Positions 38,233 to 49,208 of a DNA stretch of 64,000 bases are shown in pieces; the stretch's first letter is position 1, and every line of letters begins with the position of its first letter. The translations under genes were made by a program, and so were the position numbers. A model generated the notes under the pieces. It searched no databases. It saw only the letters and a program-made list of their open reading frames with translations, and had not been told where the DNA came from. The DNA comes from JBCCQH01 sp039024435 (GTDB lineage Bacteria; Bacteroidota; Bacteroidia; J057; JADKCL01), in NCBI GenBank assembly GCA_039024435.1, contig JBCCQH010000020.1, positions 1 through 64,000 on the forward strand, in the 5' to 3' direction.

Positions 38233-38646
38233 TCAAATGCCCGCTTCGATTTTTTCGATAATGCCCTGCAGGAACAAAATCGATTTGATGATGTCGGCTT
38301 TGTCCGCGTAGGGGATAATATTGTTCAGCGTTTCGTCGAGGATTTCGTTGTGGCCACCCCCGCTGCTGTCAAGCTTTTTTACAAAGCCATTGTTGTCTTT
38401 TGTGCTGGGAATGCCCATGCTGGACAGCGATATCGCGTCTCCTTTCTGGTTGAAGGGCACGTAGGGCAACAGCATGTTGATCTTGTGGACCAGGTCTACG
38501 TAGATCTTGGTCAATTCTAATTTGCCGAGTTGGTCGAGGGATCCAAAGGTAAAGTGGCTCTCGGTGGTGAAGTTGTTATTGTTTTGCGCAGTGGCTCCGA
38601 AGCTCATTCCGAGTACCAATGCGAACATCAAAAAGACTTTTTTCAT
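38233..38646 (-). CDS. Small secreted protein, unknown
   Basis: 137 residues from MKKVFLMFALVLGMSFGATA. A signal peptide of about 20 residues precedes a polar N-rich stretch (QNNNNFTTESHFTF) and a helical C-terminal half (HNEILDETLNNIIPYADKAD, IIKSILFLQGIIEKIEAG). No recognised domain. It has its own consensus promoter, so it is likely expressed independently of the TPR gene upstream. Confidence 0.75.
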   Translation of the reverse strand: MKKVFLMFALVLGMSFGATAQNNNNFTTESHFTFGSLDQLGKLELTKIYVDLVHKINMLLPYVPFNQKGDAISLSSMGIPSTKDNNGFVKKLDSSGGGHNEILDETLNNIIPYADKADIIKSILFLQGIIEKIEAGI

Positions 38647-38671
38647 TTCCGTGCAATCTTTCAATTTGCGG

Positions 38672-38703
38672 CAAAAATAGAGGCTTTGGCGCTCATTACC
38701 AAA
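38672..38703 (-). promoter_or_regulatory. Bacteroidota promoter of the small secreted protein gene
   Basis: Minus strand: TTTG (38700-38703), 20 bases, TATTTTTG (38672-38679). Full match to TTTG-N19/20-TAnnTTTG, 26 bases before the chosen start codon. Confidence 0.75.
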
Positions 38704-39008
38704 TGTTCATGCGCACAATGTAAGGCTTTCAGCACTAAAATTTATACAACGTTCCCCAATTCGCTTTCCCGCCAGGCGCTTGCTTTTTTGGCACCGTAGA
38801 TCAATGAGACCTCAATTAAAAAAGCCCCGGCCGCTTTTGGGTTCTTTGGTCACAATTTATTGAACGCCTGACCCGCCGGAGTAGTCGCCGAGGAGGGTAA
38901 ATGTGGAAGCACCACAGCCCCAGCGATTCAAGAGGCCCCAAAAACAATACCGGATCCCCTCCGAGGAGAGAATCCGGCATTTTCGGGATGTGCCCGCAAC
39001 CGACCCGA
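38704..39008. other. Intergenic stretch, nothing else recognised
   Basis: 305 bases between the promoter of the small secreted protein gene and the stop of the TPR gene. Short A/T runs flank a weak GC-rich inverted repeat near 38822-38842, but no terminator of convincing shape and no open frame with coding character. Confidence 0.4.
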
Positions 39009-40307
39009 TCACAAACCGCAATCGGCTTTTTTCTGCTTGTAGTTTTTGTATTCGCCCATCATCGACTCATCAGTCGCACTGAGGTTGATGCAGATGTTCA
39101 TCAAGGCTTGCAGGGTAGCCCCGTCACACGGCTCTATTTCGTGCGCCTTTTGCAGGTACGGGAAAGCCTTGCGGTAATTGGCATCCCCTTCTTCCTGCAT
39201 CGCTTTTGCCTTTTCGAGGTCATCGGTGATGTTGTTGGACTCCTTGTAGAGCGCAACCCCTTTGTTGACGTACAATGCGCCGAGGTTAAACCAGGCAATT
39301 TCTTTCTTGGGGTCAATCGTAGTCGCCTGCTCGTAAATCTGCTCCGCCTTGGTTTCGTCCGTTTTTTCCAATAACTGGGCGTACGCCACGTGCAGCAGGT
39401 AGTTTTTGGGCTCCTTCTGAATGGCTTGCTCAAACTCGTCCAGGGCCTCCTTCAGCTTGTCCGGAGCATTGAGCAGCAGGTCCAGGCGAAATTTGGTAAT
39501 GTAATCTCCCGCCTGGGAGTACTGCATCCGAATGGCATTCATCTTTTCCGGGGGAATGGCATCGCCTTTCTTCTGGAACCGTTCGTGCTCCTTGTCGAGG
39601 GCGACCTTGCCCGCCTTCAAATATCCGAGGGCCGCGTCAATGTCGTTGTTCATAAAACGCTCTAGCAGGGCCAGGCGATAATAGACATAAGCGATCAATT
39701 GATCCGGGTTCCGGGGCGAGTTCGCCTGGTACTTCGCGGCGGCCGCTTTGAAGCCAGCCAGTGCCTTGGCGGAGTCATTGAGGGCCAGGTAGGACTGGGC
39801 GCGCAAGTCGTCGGCGGTGAAATCGATCGGGGAAACTTCGCCGTAGGCGTCCATGTACTTGATGGTTTCTCGGTAGCCTTTGGTGCTTTCTTCCTCGGTC
39901 ACCCCGCGGTCAGAAGCCTTCTCAAAAGCGGCCACTCCCGCCCGCAACATGCCGAAGGCTACGTTGGGCATTTCGGCCATAATTTTCTTTTCCCATTTGC
40001 CCGCAATGTCGGCGGCTTTGGCCTTTTTGAGGTCGTCGTAAATGCTGAACATCACTTGCTCCGGCTGCACCTTTTGCATGGCCATCAACTTGAGATTGGT
40101 CATGGCCCGGTAGTAGTGCGCCTTGGGGAGATTCTTTTCCTTCAGGAGACTCGGATCTTTGAGGCCCTCGTCAAAGGCTTTGATCGCTTTCTCGAAGTCG
40201 CCGCCCTGATAGGCCACAACGCCCGTGGTCACTTTGGAATCCTGAGCCCACAGGCTTCCGACTCCCAAAAGCAGGAGTGCTAAGATCGGAATGGAGATTT
40301 TCTTCAT
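39009..40307 (-). CDS. Periplasmic TPR protein downstream of gyrA
   Basis: 432 residues with a cleavable signal peptide (to LWAQ, ~21). The remainder is helical with TPR-like repeats, clearest at QGGDFEKAIKAFDEGLKD, NDSAKALAGFKAAAAKYQ, LKEALDEFEQAIQKEPKNYL, KAEQIYEQATTIDPKKEIAW and YRKAFPYLQKAHEIEPCD. A periplasmic scaffold or binding role is likely; the partner is unknown. It follows gyrA by 48 bases on the same strand and is probably co-transcribed, a position in which TPR genes do occur in Bacteroidota. Confidence 0.85.
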   Translation of the reverse strand: MKKISIPILALLLLGVGSLWAQDSKVTTGVVAYQGGDFEKAIKAFDEGLKDPSLLKEKNLPKAHYYRAMTNLKLMAMQKVQPEQVMFSIYDDLKKAKAADIAGKWEKKIMAEMPNVAFGMLRAGVAAFEKASDRGVTEEESTKGYRETIKYMDAYGEVSPIDFTADDLRAQSYLALNDSAKALAGFKAAAAKYQANSPRNPDQLIAYVYYRLALLERFMNNDIDAALGYLKAGKVALDKEHERFQKKGDAIPPEKMNAIRMQYSQAGDYITKFRLDLLLNAPDKLKEALDEFEQAIQKEPKNYLLHVAYAQLLEKTDETKAEQIYEQATTIDPKKEIAWFNLGALYVNKGVALYKESNNITDDLEKAKAMQEEGDANYRKAFPYLQKAHEIEPCDGATLQALMNICINLSATDESMMGEYKNYKQKKADCGL

Positions 40308-40355
40308 GGTGTCTAAATTGTTCGATCCTGAATCGGCTTCGAATTTACGCTTTTT

Positions 40356-42887
<2,532 letters not shown>

Positions 42888-43067
42888 AATTCAGGTTCAA
42901 ATAGTGTAGATTCGTTGCGTAAACACGGCAATTTACCCATTCATAACCGCCGGTGAAAGAGGCGTATCAACATATTTTTGTGGAAAAAACCCGCACTGAG
43001 GCCGATTTCCCGCGCGAAAATCTGGCTTTTCCACATCGGCGAAAACATCATATCTTTGGGGAGTTCC

Positions 43068-44303
43068 ATGATCCTGCTTTCAAACATCATTGAAGCCCTC
43101 CGGGCGATCCGGGCCAATCTGCAACGCACCCTGCTGACAATGCTTATTATTGCTTTTGGATTGACGGCACTGGTGGGCGTTTTGACCTCAATTGACGGCA
43201 TCAAATACTGGTTTTCCAACAGCTTTGTGCGCCTGGGCGCCAATACGTTCCGCATCGAAAACTACACCACGCAACTCCGCAGCGGGGGCGGCCCCATTTC
43301 CCGGGGCAAGGTGCATTCGCCGATCAGCTATGCCCAGGCCAAAGCGTTCAAGGAGGCATTTTCCGGCTATTCGCCGGTTTCCGCCGTGGGACTGGGCAAT
43401 TTGAGCGCCACGGGCAAATTCAAAAACCGCAGCACCCAAGCCAATCTGCAACTGATGGGTTCCGACGAGAGTTTTGTCCTGACCGACAATTACCGCATCG
43501 ACAAGGGCCGCAACCTCAATGCATTTGACTTGAAAAATGCCCGCAATGTCATCGTACTGGGCCACGAGGCGGTGACCCTGCTATTTCCCGACCGCAACCC
43601 CGTCGAAAAGATGGTCTACCTGGACGGCAAGGCGTACCGGGTGATCGGAACCTTTGCCGAAATCGGAAATTCCGGACTCGTGGGAGGAGACAAGATGTGC
43701 ATTATCCCCGCGACCACCCTCATCAAGGATCTTCCGGACAATTTCCGCTCCTTTTCGCTGCACGTGCTCGCCCCGACACCGGAAGAAATGGACAACTACG
43801 TCTTCGAAGCAGTGGGTATGCTGCGGCAAGTGCGGGGACTCAAGCCCAAAGAAGAAAACGATTTCGGCATCGTCCGCTCGGAACAAATCATCAACAATTT
43901 CATGGAAAACCTGCGTTACCTGACCTGGTCGGCGACGGTGATTTCCATCATTACGCTGTTCAGCGCGGCCATCGGTCTGATGAACATCATGCTGGTATCG
44001 GTGACGGAACGCACCCGGGAGATTGGGGTTCGGAAAGCAACCGGGGCGACACGCAACCACATCCTTTCGCAATTCCTCACCGAAGCGATCATCATCACGC
44101 AATTGGGCGGTGTGCTCGGCATCTTACTCGGAGTACTGGCCGGGAATCTGGTCGGACTCCTCTTGGGTGGTAGCTTTGCGGTGCCTTGGGATTGGGTATT
44201 CGGGGGCTTTTTGCTCTGCCTCATTGTTGGGGTGCTGGCCGGTATCTATCCGGCTCGGAAAGCGGCCCGCCTCGACCCTATCGAATCCCTGCGCTACGAA
44301 TAG
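43068..44303 (+). CDS. MacB-like ABC transporter permease
   Basis: 411 residues from MILLSNIIEALRAIRANLQR. One N-terminal helix (~20-42), a large periplasmic MacB-PCD-like domain (~45-285; KGRNLNAFDLKNARNVIVLG) and three C-terminal helices in an FtsX-like fold (VISIITLFSAAIGLMNIMLV, SVTERTREIGVRKATGATRN, GGVLGILLGVLAGNLVG) ending with YPARKAARLDPIESLRYE, a hallmark of the family. It probably works with a LolD/MacB-type ATPase in mechanotransmission (lipoprotein, peptide or toxin export), but no ATPase gene is adjacent. The frame is open 30 codons upstream of the chosen start. Confidence 0.92.
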   Translation: MILLSNIIEALRAIRANLQRTLLTMLIIAFGLTALVGVLTSIDGIKYWFSNSFVRLGANTFRIENYTTQLRSGGGPISRGKVHSPISYAQAKAFKEAFSGYSPVSAVGLGNLSATGKFKNRSTQANLQLMGSDESFVLTDNYRIDKGRNLNAFDLKNARNVIVLGHEAVTLLFPDRNPVEKMVYLDGKAYRVIGTFAEIGNSGLVGGDKMCIIPATTLIKDLPDNFRSFSLHVLAPTPEEMDNYVFEAVGMLRQVRGLKPKEENDFGIVRSEQIINNFMENLRYLTWSATVISIITLFSAAIGLMNIMLVSVTERTREIGVRKATGATRNHILSQFLTEAIIITQLGGVLGILLGVLAGNLVGLLLGGSFAVPWDWVFGGFLLCLIVGVLAGIYPARKAARLDPIESLRYE

Positions 44304-44391
44304 GCAATTTCCGATGAGAAAATTTCCAATTCTCGATTCCTGATTGACGGTTTCCCCGCCCATCGGAAATCAGACATCTTCCCATCAGACA

Positions 44392-47300
44392 TCAATTTCG
44401 GATTGCGCGGAGGACTTTCGTTTCGTTGGCCACGCGAACTTTGAGATACCAGAGGCCACGGGCGGGCAGATCTGCACCGGTGAGGCTCACTTTGTTGGTG
44501 CCGATACCACCAGTCAAGCTGCGGGCAAAAACGCGCTGCCCGAGCGGATTGTAGGCTTCGATTTCTACGGGACCCGGCTCCGTCAATTGGACCCGCAATT
44601 CCAGCCGTTCCGTGAAGGGATTGGGTGCGAGGGTTACCGAAAGCTCCCCTTGAGGCACCAAACGCCGCACTTCCGAGAATTGGAAACTCCCATCCAAGTC
44701 GCGCGCCCGAATGCGGTAGTAGACGTTCTCGAAGGCCACGCGACTCAGCTCGGTGTCCAGGAAGGAAAATTTCCCCCCAAGCATTTGCGAGGCGGTGGGT
44801 ACTGCCTCGCCGATCTTCTCGAAACCCCGATTGTCCAGTTGCCGCTCTACCTCGAATTGTTGCAGGTTCCGGAATTCGCCCGTTTCCCACAACACCTGCG
44901 CCTCTTGACCTACCCAAGCCGCGATGATGTCGACAAACTCCACGGGAACCGGGTTGTTGTTTTCGATACCGACCCCAAATCCGGAGAATCCCGTCGTGAA
45001 CTCCCCTTCGACGTAGAAATCATTGGTGGCGTAGGCGTTGCGCAGATTGTTGACGCTGTAGTAATTGGTAGGACCGTTTGCGAGGGGGGTCGCAGGCGTA
45101 ATATTGCTGATCGGCCCACCGGTTTTGGCGATGGTGATGTTGTTGCGGCTTTGTCCCGTTGCCGTTTCCCAGCCGGATATCTCTGCATCAGTGTAATACA
45201 GGCGAATGAAATACTGCCCCACCGGGTTGTTCGTGGTGGGCGTCACCATAAAGGTCTTGTTGGCCAAAGCGTAGGCGATGGAACCGTCCATGTACAAGGT
45301 GGCTCCGGTCCCCGCCCGGTCAATGTCCACCGTAGTGCAGCCGTAGTCGTGGTTGGTCGCATTGTCTATTCGCAACATCACGTCTCCCGTAGTTTGGTCG
45401 TACCAATACACGGTACTCTGCGGTCCCAAATACTCGCTGTTGATTGCGTTGAGGGTGGTCTCAACCGGCACTGGTGCCTGCCCGGTAATATTGATATCGT
45501 CAATCGCAAAGGGTGGATTCGTCCCTGTATTGTTGTCGTTCTGCCATTGAAAGCCGAGGAAAAAAGTAGTATTGTCCAATACCGCCGGCAACGTCACCGT
45601 ATACGTCACTGCATTGGTAACCAGCACAAAAGGCGTCGCGGTAGCATTGCCCACAAAGGTGGTGAAGTTCGTCCCGTCCAGCGAATAAGCCAGGCTCCCA
45701 AAATCGTAGTTGACCCCGTTGAATTGCTCACCATTGCACACAAAATCAAAGCTCAGGGTCATCCCCGTCTGGCCGGTGGCGTTGATCGCCGGGGTAACCA
45801 GGCGCGAGGCGGAGGCATCGTTGCGGTTGTAGTTGAGGGCGGTCCCGTTGCGGGATACGTAGGAACTGCGCGCTCCCCCCAGGCCACCGCCCGTCCCGGC
45901 GATCACCCACTGGTTCTGTCCCCCAAAGTTTTGCACCGTCCAGCCGGCGGCGGCTCCTTCAAAATCCTCCGTATAGATGACCGCAGTACCGGCCTGGCTC
46001 GGCGGTACATTGTTGTCGTTGAGGGTAATCGTATGCTGGTTTTGCGCTCCGGCAAATGCATCGGTCGTGCCGGAGATGGTGAAGCCCAAGGTCAAGGTCT
46101 CGACACCTTCCAACGCTCCATCGTCGTAAATCCGCAACCGAAAGTTTTGCGGTCCGGTAAGGCCATCGGGGAACACCACTACCCCCACGATCACGTCGTA
46201 GTCCGCTCCTGCCTGGAGATTGCCCCCGACGACGGTCATGGTTACCGTCGCGTTGCCCACCGGCGGTCCCCCGATCCGCAGGGCAATATCAAGGTCCTGG
46301 AACCCCCGGCACGGTCCTGAACCGGACACCGTCGCCTCGGTCAGGGTCGTCGAGGCAGTGAGGAAATTGATTTCGGGAGAAAGGTCACACACGGTCGAGG
46401 TCAGCAAACTCGCCCGGCGGGGCGAACCCGCCATGACCACATCCATCCGTGCCTTTTGGCACTGGGTAAAAATGTTCATGCAAGCATCGTCGGAATAGTC
46501 CATGTAATTCTCGACCATGTCGGTGGAACCGCAGGAAACCGAACCGGTGGCGCACCCGTAATTCGGCCCATCCGAATTGGGAGTGTCGGCACAAAAGTCA
46601 TCCGCCGCACAGTTGCCATCGCCCCAGATATGGCGCAGTCCCAGCCAGTGGCCGACCTCGTGGGTAGCGGTACGTCCCTGATTGTAAGGGCCGGGAAATG
46701 GATTGGCCGGCGGGCGGCCGAAACTGGTATACAGGCAGACGACCCCGTCGGTATTCGCGACCCCATTTCCCGTTCCAATGCCGGGAAGCGTAGCCGCCTC
46801 GGGAAACTGGGCGTAACCGAGCAGTCCTCCTTGGAGGTTGGCCACCCAGATATTGAAGTAGCGGTCGGGATCCCAGATCGTAGTGGGCTTGATGTTGTTT
46901 TGGAAATCGGTGGTGGTGAAGGGAGATCCGTTGAGGCTGACCCGGTTGATCCCATCGGTCGGGTCCCCGTTCGGATCGATTTGCGCCAGGCAAAATTCCA
47001 GATCGCTGTTGGCCGCCACCGGAACAAATCCAGCCGGAGTGTTAACGGTGTCGGCATTGAGCCGGCCAAAATCTTCGTTGAGGATGTCAATTTGGGATTG
47101 GACCTGGGCCGCCGAGATGTTTTCGGTGGCGTTGGAGTAAATGACGTGCACGACCGTCGGGATGATACGGGTGGCATTGACCCGCTGGTTGCTGGGGGGA
47201 AGTTTCTTGAGTTCTTCCGCCATCCATCGTTCAAACTGGGCGTCGGTTCCTAGTTTAGGATGTTGCTGGTGCAACAACTGCTCCATCTCAGTGGTGTAGC

Positions 47301-47409
47301 AGCGCACCGGAGTTTCCGGGAGCCGCTGATCAGGCTGATTGACCTGAGAATGAAGGGAAAAGGCCCAAAATGAACCCATCAATAGCACCAACCATACTTT
47401 TAACCGCAT
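44392..47409 (-). CDS. T9SS-secreted M43 zinc metalloprotease
   Basis: 1005 residues from MRLKVWLVLLMGS (signal peptide to ~22). A prodomain precedes the pappalysin-type M43 catalytic domain (~80-345) with HEVGHWLGLRH (250-260; zinc His residues and catalytic Glu) and the Met-turn region VENYMDYSDDACMNIF. A Calx-beta-like module (~350-460), a jelly-roll module (~480-640; IYTEDFEGAAAGWTVQNFGG, FAIDDINITG) and further beta domains follow. The end is a type-A T9SS sorting domain (LAPNPFTERLELRV...LRAIRN). Expected to be an extracellular or surface endopeptidase. An ATG 11 codons earlier is less likely. Confidence 0.92.
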   Translation of the reverse strand: MRLKVWLVLLMGSFWAFSLHSQVNQPDQRLPETPVRCYTTEMEQLLHQQHPKLGTDAQFERWMAEELKKLPPSNQRVNATRIIPTVVHVIYSNATENISAAQVQSQIDILNEDFGRLNADTVNTPAGFVPVAANSDLEFCLAQIDPNGDPTDGINRVSLNGSPFTTTDFQNNIKPTTIWDPDRYFNIWVANLQGGLLGYAQFPEAATLPGIGTGNGVANTDGVVCLYTSFGRPPANPFPGPYNQGRTATHEVGHWLGLRHIWGDGNCAADDFCADTPNSDGPNYGCATGSVSCGSTDMVENYMDYSDDACMNIFTQCQKARMDVVMAGSPRRASLLTSTVCDLSPEINFLTASTTLTEATVSGSGPCRGFQDLDIALRIGGPPVGNATVTMTVVGGNLQAGADYDVIVGVVVFPDGLTGPQNFRLRIYDDGALEGVETLTLGFTISGTTDAFAGAQNQHTITLNDNNVPPSQAGTAVIYTEDFEGAAAGWTVQNFGGQNQWVIAGTGGGLGGARSSYVSRNGTALNYNRNDASASRLVTPAINATGQTGMTLSFDFVCNGEQFNGVNYDFGSLAYSLDGTNFTTFVGNATATPFVLVTNAVTYTVTLPAVLDNTTFFLGFQWQNDNNTGTNPPFAIDDINITGQAPVPVETTLNAINSEYLGPQSTVYWYDQTTGDVMLRIDNATNHDYGCTTVDIDRAGTGATLYMDGSIAYALANKTFMVTPTTNNPVGQYFIRLYYTDAEISGWETATGQSRNNITIAKTGGPISNITPATPLANGPTNYYSVNNLRNAYATNDFYVEGEFTTGFSGFGVGIENNNPVPVEFVDIIAAWVGQEAQVLWETGEFRNLQQFEVERQLDNRGFEKIGEAVPTASQMLGGKFSFLDTELSRVAFENVYYRIRARDLDGSFQFSEVRRLVPQGELSVTLAPNPFTERLELRVQLTEPGPVEIEAYNPLGQRVFARSLTGGIGTNKVSLTGADLPARGLWYLKVRVANETKVLRAIRN

Positions 47410-47442
47410 ACCGCCAACAAGTTTAATTTTGCAACAAACCAA

Positions 47443-47606
47443 AGAGGCTGTTTAAGTTTAATGCTGCGATCTTGCTAGGGCATCTTTTTCTGCCCCTCTT
47501 CCGCTATTTTCTCACCCCTAGCTCGGGCTACGGACTCCAAAATGAGCTTCGATGAACAAAAAAATCTGCGCAAGCAAATTTCACAAACCAATCTTAAATA
47601 GCCTCT
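47443..47606 (-). repeat. MITE-like inverted-repeat element, copy C (inverted)
   Basis: Reverse-oriented relative to the other two copies. On plus it starts AGAGGCTGTTTAAGTTTAA and ends CTTAAATAGCCTCT, again with complementary ends. It shares the same internal blocks, including TTTGTGAAATTTGC (as complement) and AAAAAGATGCCCTAGCAA. It sits immediately upstream of the M43 protease gene and may carry part of its promoter region. Confidence 0.85.
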
Positions 47607-47772
47607 AAGCACCGAAATATTTAGCAACACAAAATACAATTTGCGACTTGAATATCAATGGGTTTGGGTAGGATCGAAATGATTTATTCGATGAATGCCC
47701 CGATTTCTACGATGACTTGGTTCCCTTATTGGTCGACATTTCCGGTGAGCGGGTCCCTCCTCCCCTTGGCAT

Positions 47773-47799
47773 AAAAAAAGCCGCCCCGGAGGGCAGCTT
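47773..47799 (-). terminator. Terminator of the rpsF-rpsR-rplI operon
   Basis: Minus strand: AAGCTGCCC-TCCG-GGGCGGCTT stem with one mismatch, followed by a T-run (the complement of AAAAAAA at 47773-47779). It lies about 25 bases after the rplI stop codon. Confidence 0.85.
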
Positions 47800-47825
47800 C
47801 TAATTCTATAAACGAGCGATGTCGA

Positions 47826-48278
47826 TCACTCGCTGCTCACAGCGACTACTTCGATGTTTACCGTTGCTTTCACGTCCTTGTGGACGTCGACTTTTGCGGT
47901 GTACGAACCCAGCATTTTGATGTTTTCCTCGAAAGAGATGCGCTGGCGCTCTACGGTGTAGCCTTGCTCCTCTAGGCGGTTGGCCACCATCAGAGGAGTG
48001 ACTGCCCCAAACAATTTGCCGTCCGGACCGGCCAGCGTTTCGATGGTCAAAGTCAGCTCATTGAGCTTGTCGGCTTCGGCCTGGGCTTCACTGCGGATGT
48101 GCTCAATGCGGTGCTCGGCTTGGCGAATGTCTTCGGCGAGGCGCTTGCGGGCGATTTCGGTGGCCAGGATCGCGATGCCTTGGGGAATCAGATAGTTGCG
48201 GGCGTAACCCGGCTTTACCTTGACGATATCGTTCTTTTCGCCCAGGCCTTTCTGGTATTTTTTCAGGATCACTTCCAT
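47826..48278 (-). CDS. rplI: 50S ribosomal protein L9
   Basis: 150 residues. The N-terminal domain MEVILKKYQKGLGEKNDIVK, VKPGYARNYLIPQGIAILAT is the highly conserved L9 signature, followed by the long connecting helix and the C-terminal rRNA-binding domain (GPDGKLFGAVTPLMVANRLE). Bridges subunits near the L1 stalk. Last gene of the rpsF-rpsR-rplI operon; it starts 3 bases after rpsR. Confidence 0.98.
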   Translation of the reverse strand: MEVILKKYQKGLGEKNDIVKVKPGYARNYLIPQGIAILATEIARKRLAEDIRQAEHRIEHIRSEAQAEADKLNELTLTIETLAGPDGKLFGAVTPLMVANRLEEQGYTVERQRISFEENIKMLGSYTAKVDVHKDVKATVNIEVVAVSSE

Positions 48279-48281
48279 GAC

Positions 48282-48563
48282 TTACTTCACATTATCGGTG
48301 ACAAACGGGAGGAGGGCAAGGTGCCGGGCGCGCTTGACCGCAACCGCGAGGCGGCGCTGGTACTTCAGGCTCGTGCCGGTGATGCGGCGAGGCAGAATCT
48401 TGCCTTGGTCATTCAGAAATTTACCCAGGAAATCCGGGTCTTTGTAGTCGATGTACTTGATGCCATTGCGCTTGAAACGGCAGTACTTCTTGGCATTGCG
48501 GTTGGAGCGAATCTTGTTTTGCGCGGTTGGCCCGATGCCTTTGTCATTTCTATTATAAGCCAT
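48282..48563 (-). CDS. rpsR: 30S ribosomal protein S18
   Basis: 93 residues with the S18 core KYCRFKRNGIKYIDYKDPDF, NDQGKILPRRITGTSLKYQR and RLAVAVKRARHLALLPFV. It binds S6 in the platform of the 30S subunit. It lies 12 bases after rpsF, in the conserved S6-S18-L9 order. Confidence 0.98.
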   Translation of the reverse strand: MAYNRNDKGIGPTAQNKIRSNRNAKKYCRFKRNGIKYIDYKDPDFLGKFLNDQGKILPRRITGTSLKYQRRLAVAVKRARHLALLPFVTDNVK

Positions 48564-48575
48564 TGTTTTTCCTCC

Positions 48576-48971
48576 TTACGCTTTTTTTGCTTCTTCTTTC
48601 TTCTTACCAAATCCTTGCTCACGGCGCTTCTTGTTGAAGGCGGCGTGGTGCTTTTCAACCTTTACGGTCAGGTAACGAATCACCGACTCGTCGTATCGGT
48701 ATTCCTGTTCCATTGCTTCAATCAGTGGAGCGGGTGCATTGAATTCGATGTAGCAATAGAAAGCGTGGGTATTGCGCTCAATTTCGTAAGCGAGCGGGCG
48801 CTTACCCCAATGTTCAAGATTGATGATTTCGCCACCTCTTTCGAGGATCATCTTTTCAAACTTTTTTGCGACTTGCTGATATGCAGCTTCCTCGGCAGCT
48901 TGAGTTACCAAAAAGGTGGTCTCGTACATGTACTGGAGGTTGCTGAAATCAGTTGAGATTTCGAGTGCCAT
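48576..48971 (-). CDS. rpsF: 30S ribosomal protein S6
   Basis: 131 residues as drawn. The S6 fold is plain: YETTFLVTQAAEEAAYQQVA, GGEIINLEHWGKRPLAYEIE, HAFYCYIEFNAPAPLIEAME and ESVIRYLTVKVEKH, with a Lys-rich tail. Homology begins at MYETTF, so the second ATG at 48929 (giving 117 residues) is an equally good start. The first ATG was kept because it is preceded by an A-rich leader and a consensus promoter. First gene of the operon. Confidence 0.95.
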   Translation of the reverse strand: MALEISTDFSNLQYMYETTFLVTQAAEEAAYQQVAKKFEKMILERGGEIINLEHWGKRPLAYEIERNTHAFYCYIEFNAPAPLIEAMEQEYRYDESVIRYLTVKVEKHHAAFNKKRREQGFGKKKEEAKKA

Positions 48972-49032
48972 TGACAGTGAGATTTTAGTTCTTCAGGTGG
49001 AGCGACATGCCCCCCTTTTTCGAAACGGATTA

Positions 49033-49062
49033 CAAAAGTAGGCAATTTATTCAGAATAGCAA
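49033..49062 (-). promoter_or_regulatory. Bacteroidota promoter of the rpsF operon
   Basis: Minus strand: TTG (49060-49062), exactly 19 bases, TACTTTTG (49033-49040), matching TTG-N19-TAnnTTTG. It predicts a leader of about 50-60 bases before the ATG at 48971, long enough for S6:S18 autoregulation, though no such motif is clear. Confidence 0.75.
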
Positions 49063-49175
49063 TCAGAGCGCGCAAGCTTCCCCGATTTTCTCGGGGACCA
49101 TGCCCCCCAGGGCGCAGCAAAGGAGGATCGGCGTGGGGGCCATCCAGATCCTCTGCCCTCCCGATTTTATCCGCA

Positions 49176-49204
49176 TTGAATCCCCGGGAATTTTCCTAGT
49201 TTTG
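49176..49204 (+). promoter_or_regulatory. Bacteroidota promoter of dnaX, predicting a near-leaderless mRNA
   Basis: TTG (49176-49178), 18 bases, TAGTTTTG (49197-49204). The -7 box ends only four bases before the GTG start codon at 49209, so transcription would begin at or next to the start codon. Confidence 0.65.
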
Positions 49205-49208
49205 TTCT

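Noticed and set aside
49068..49110. Hairpin with CCCCGA/TCGGGG in the rpsF-dnaX intergenic region as an S6:S18 leader RNA
   Set aside because: It lies upstream of the predicted rpsF transcription start, so it would not be in the rpsF leader.
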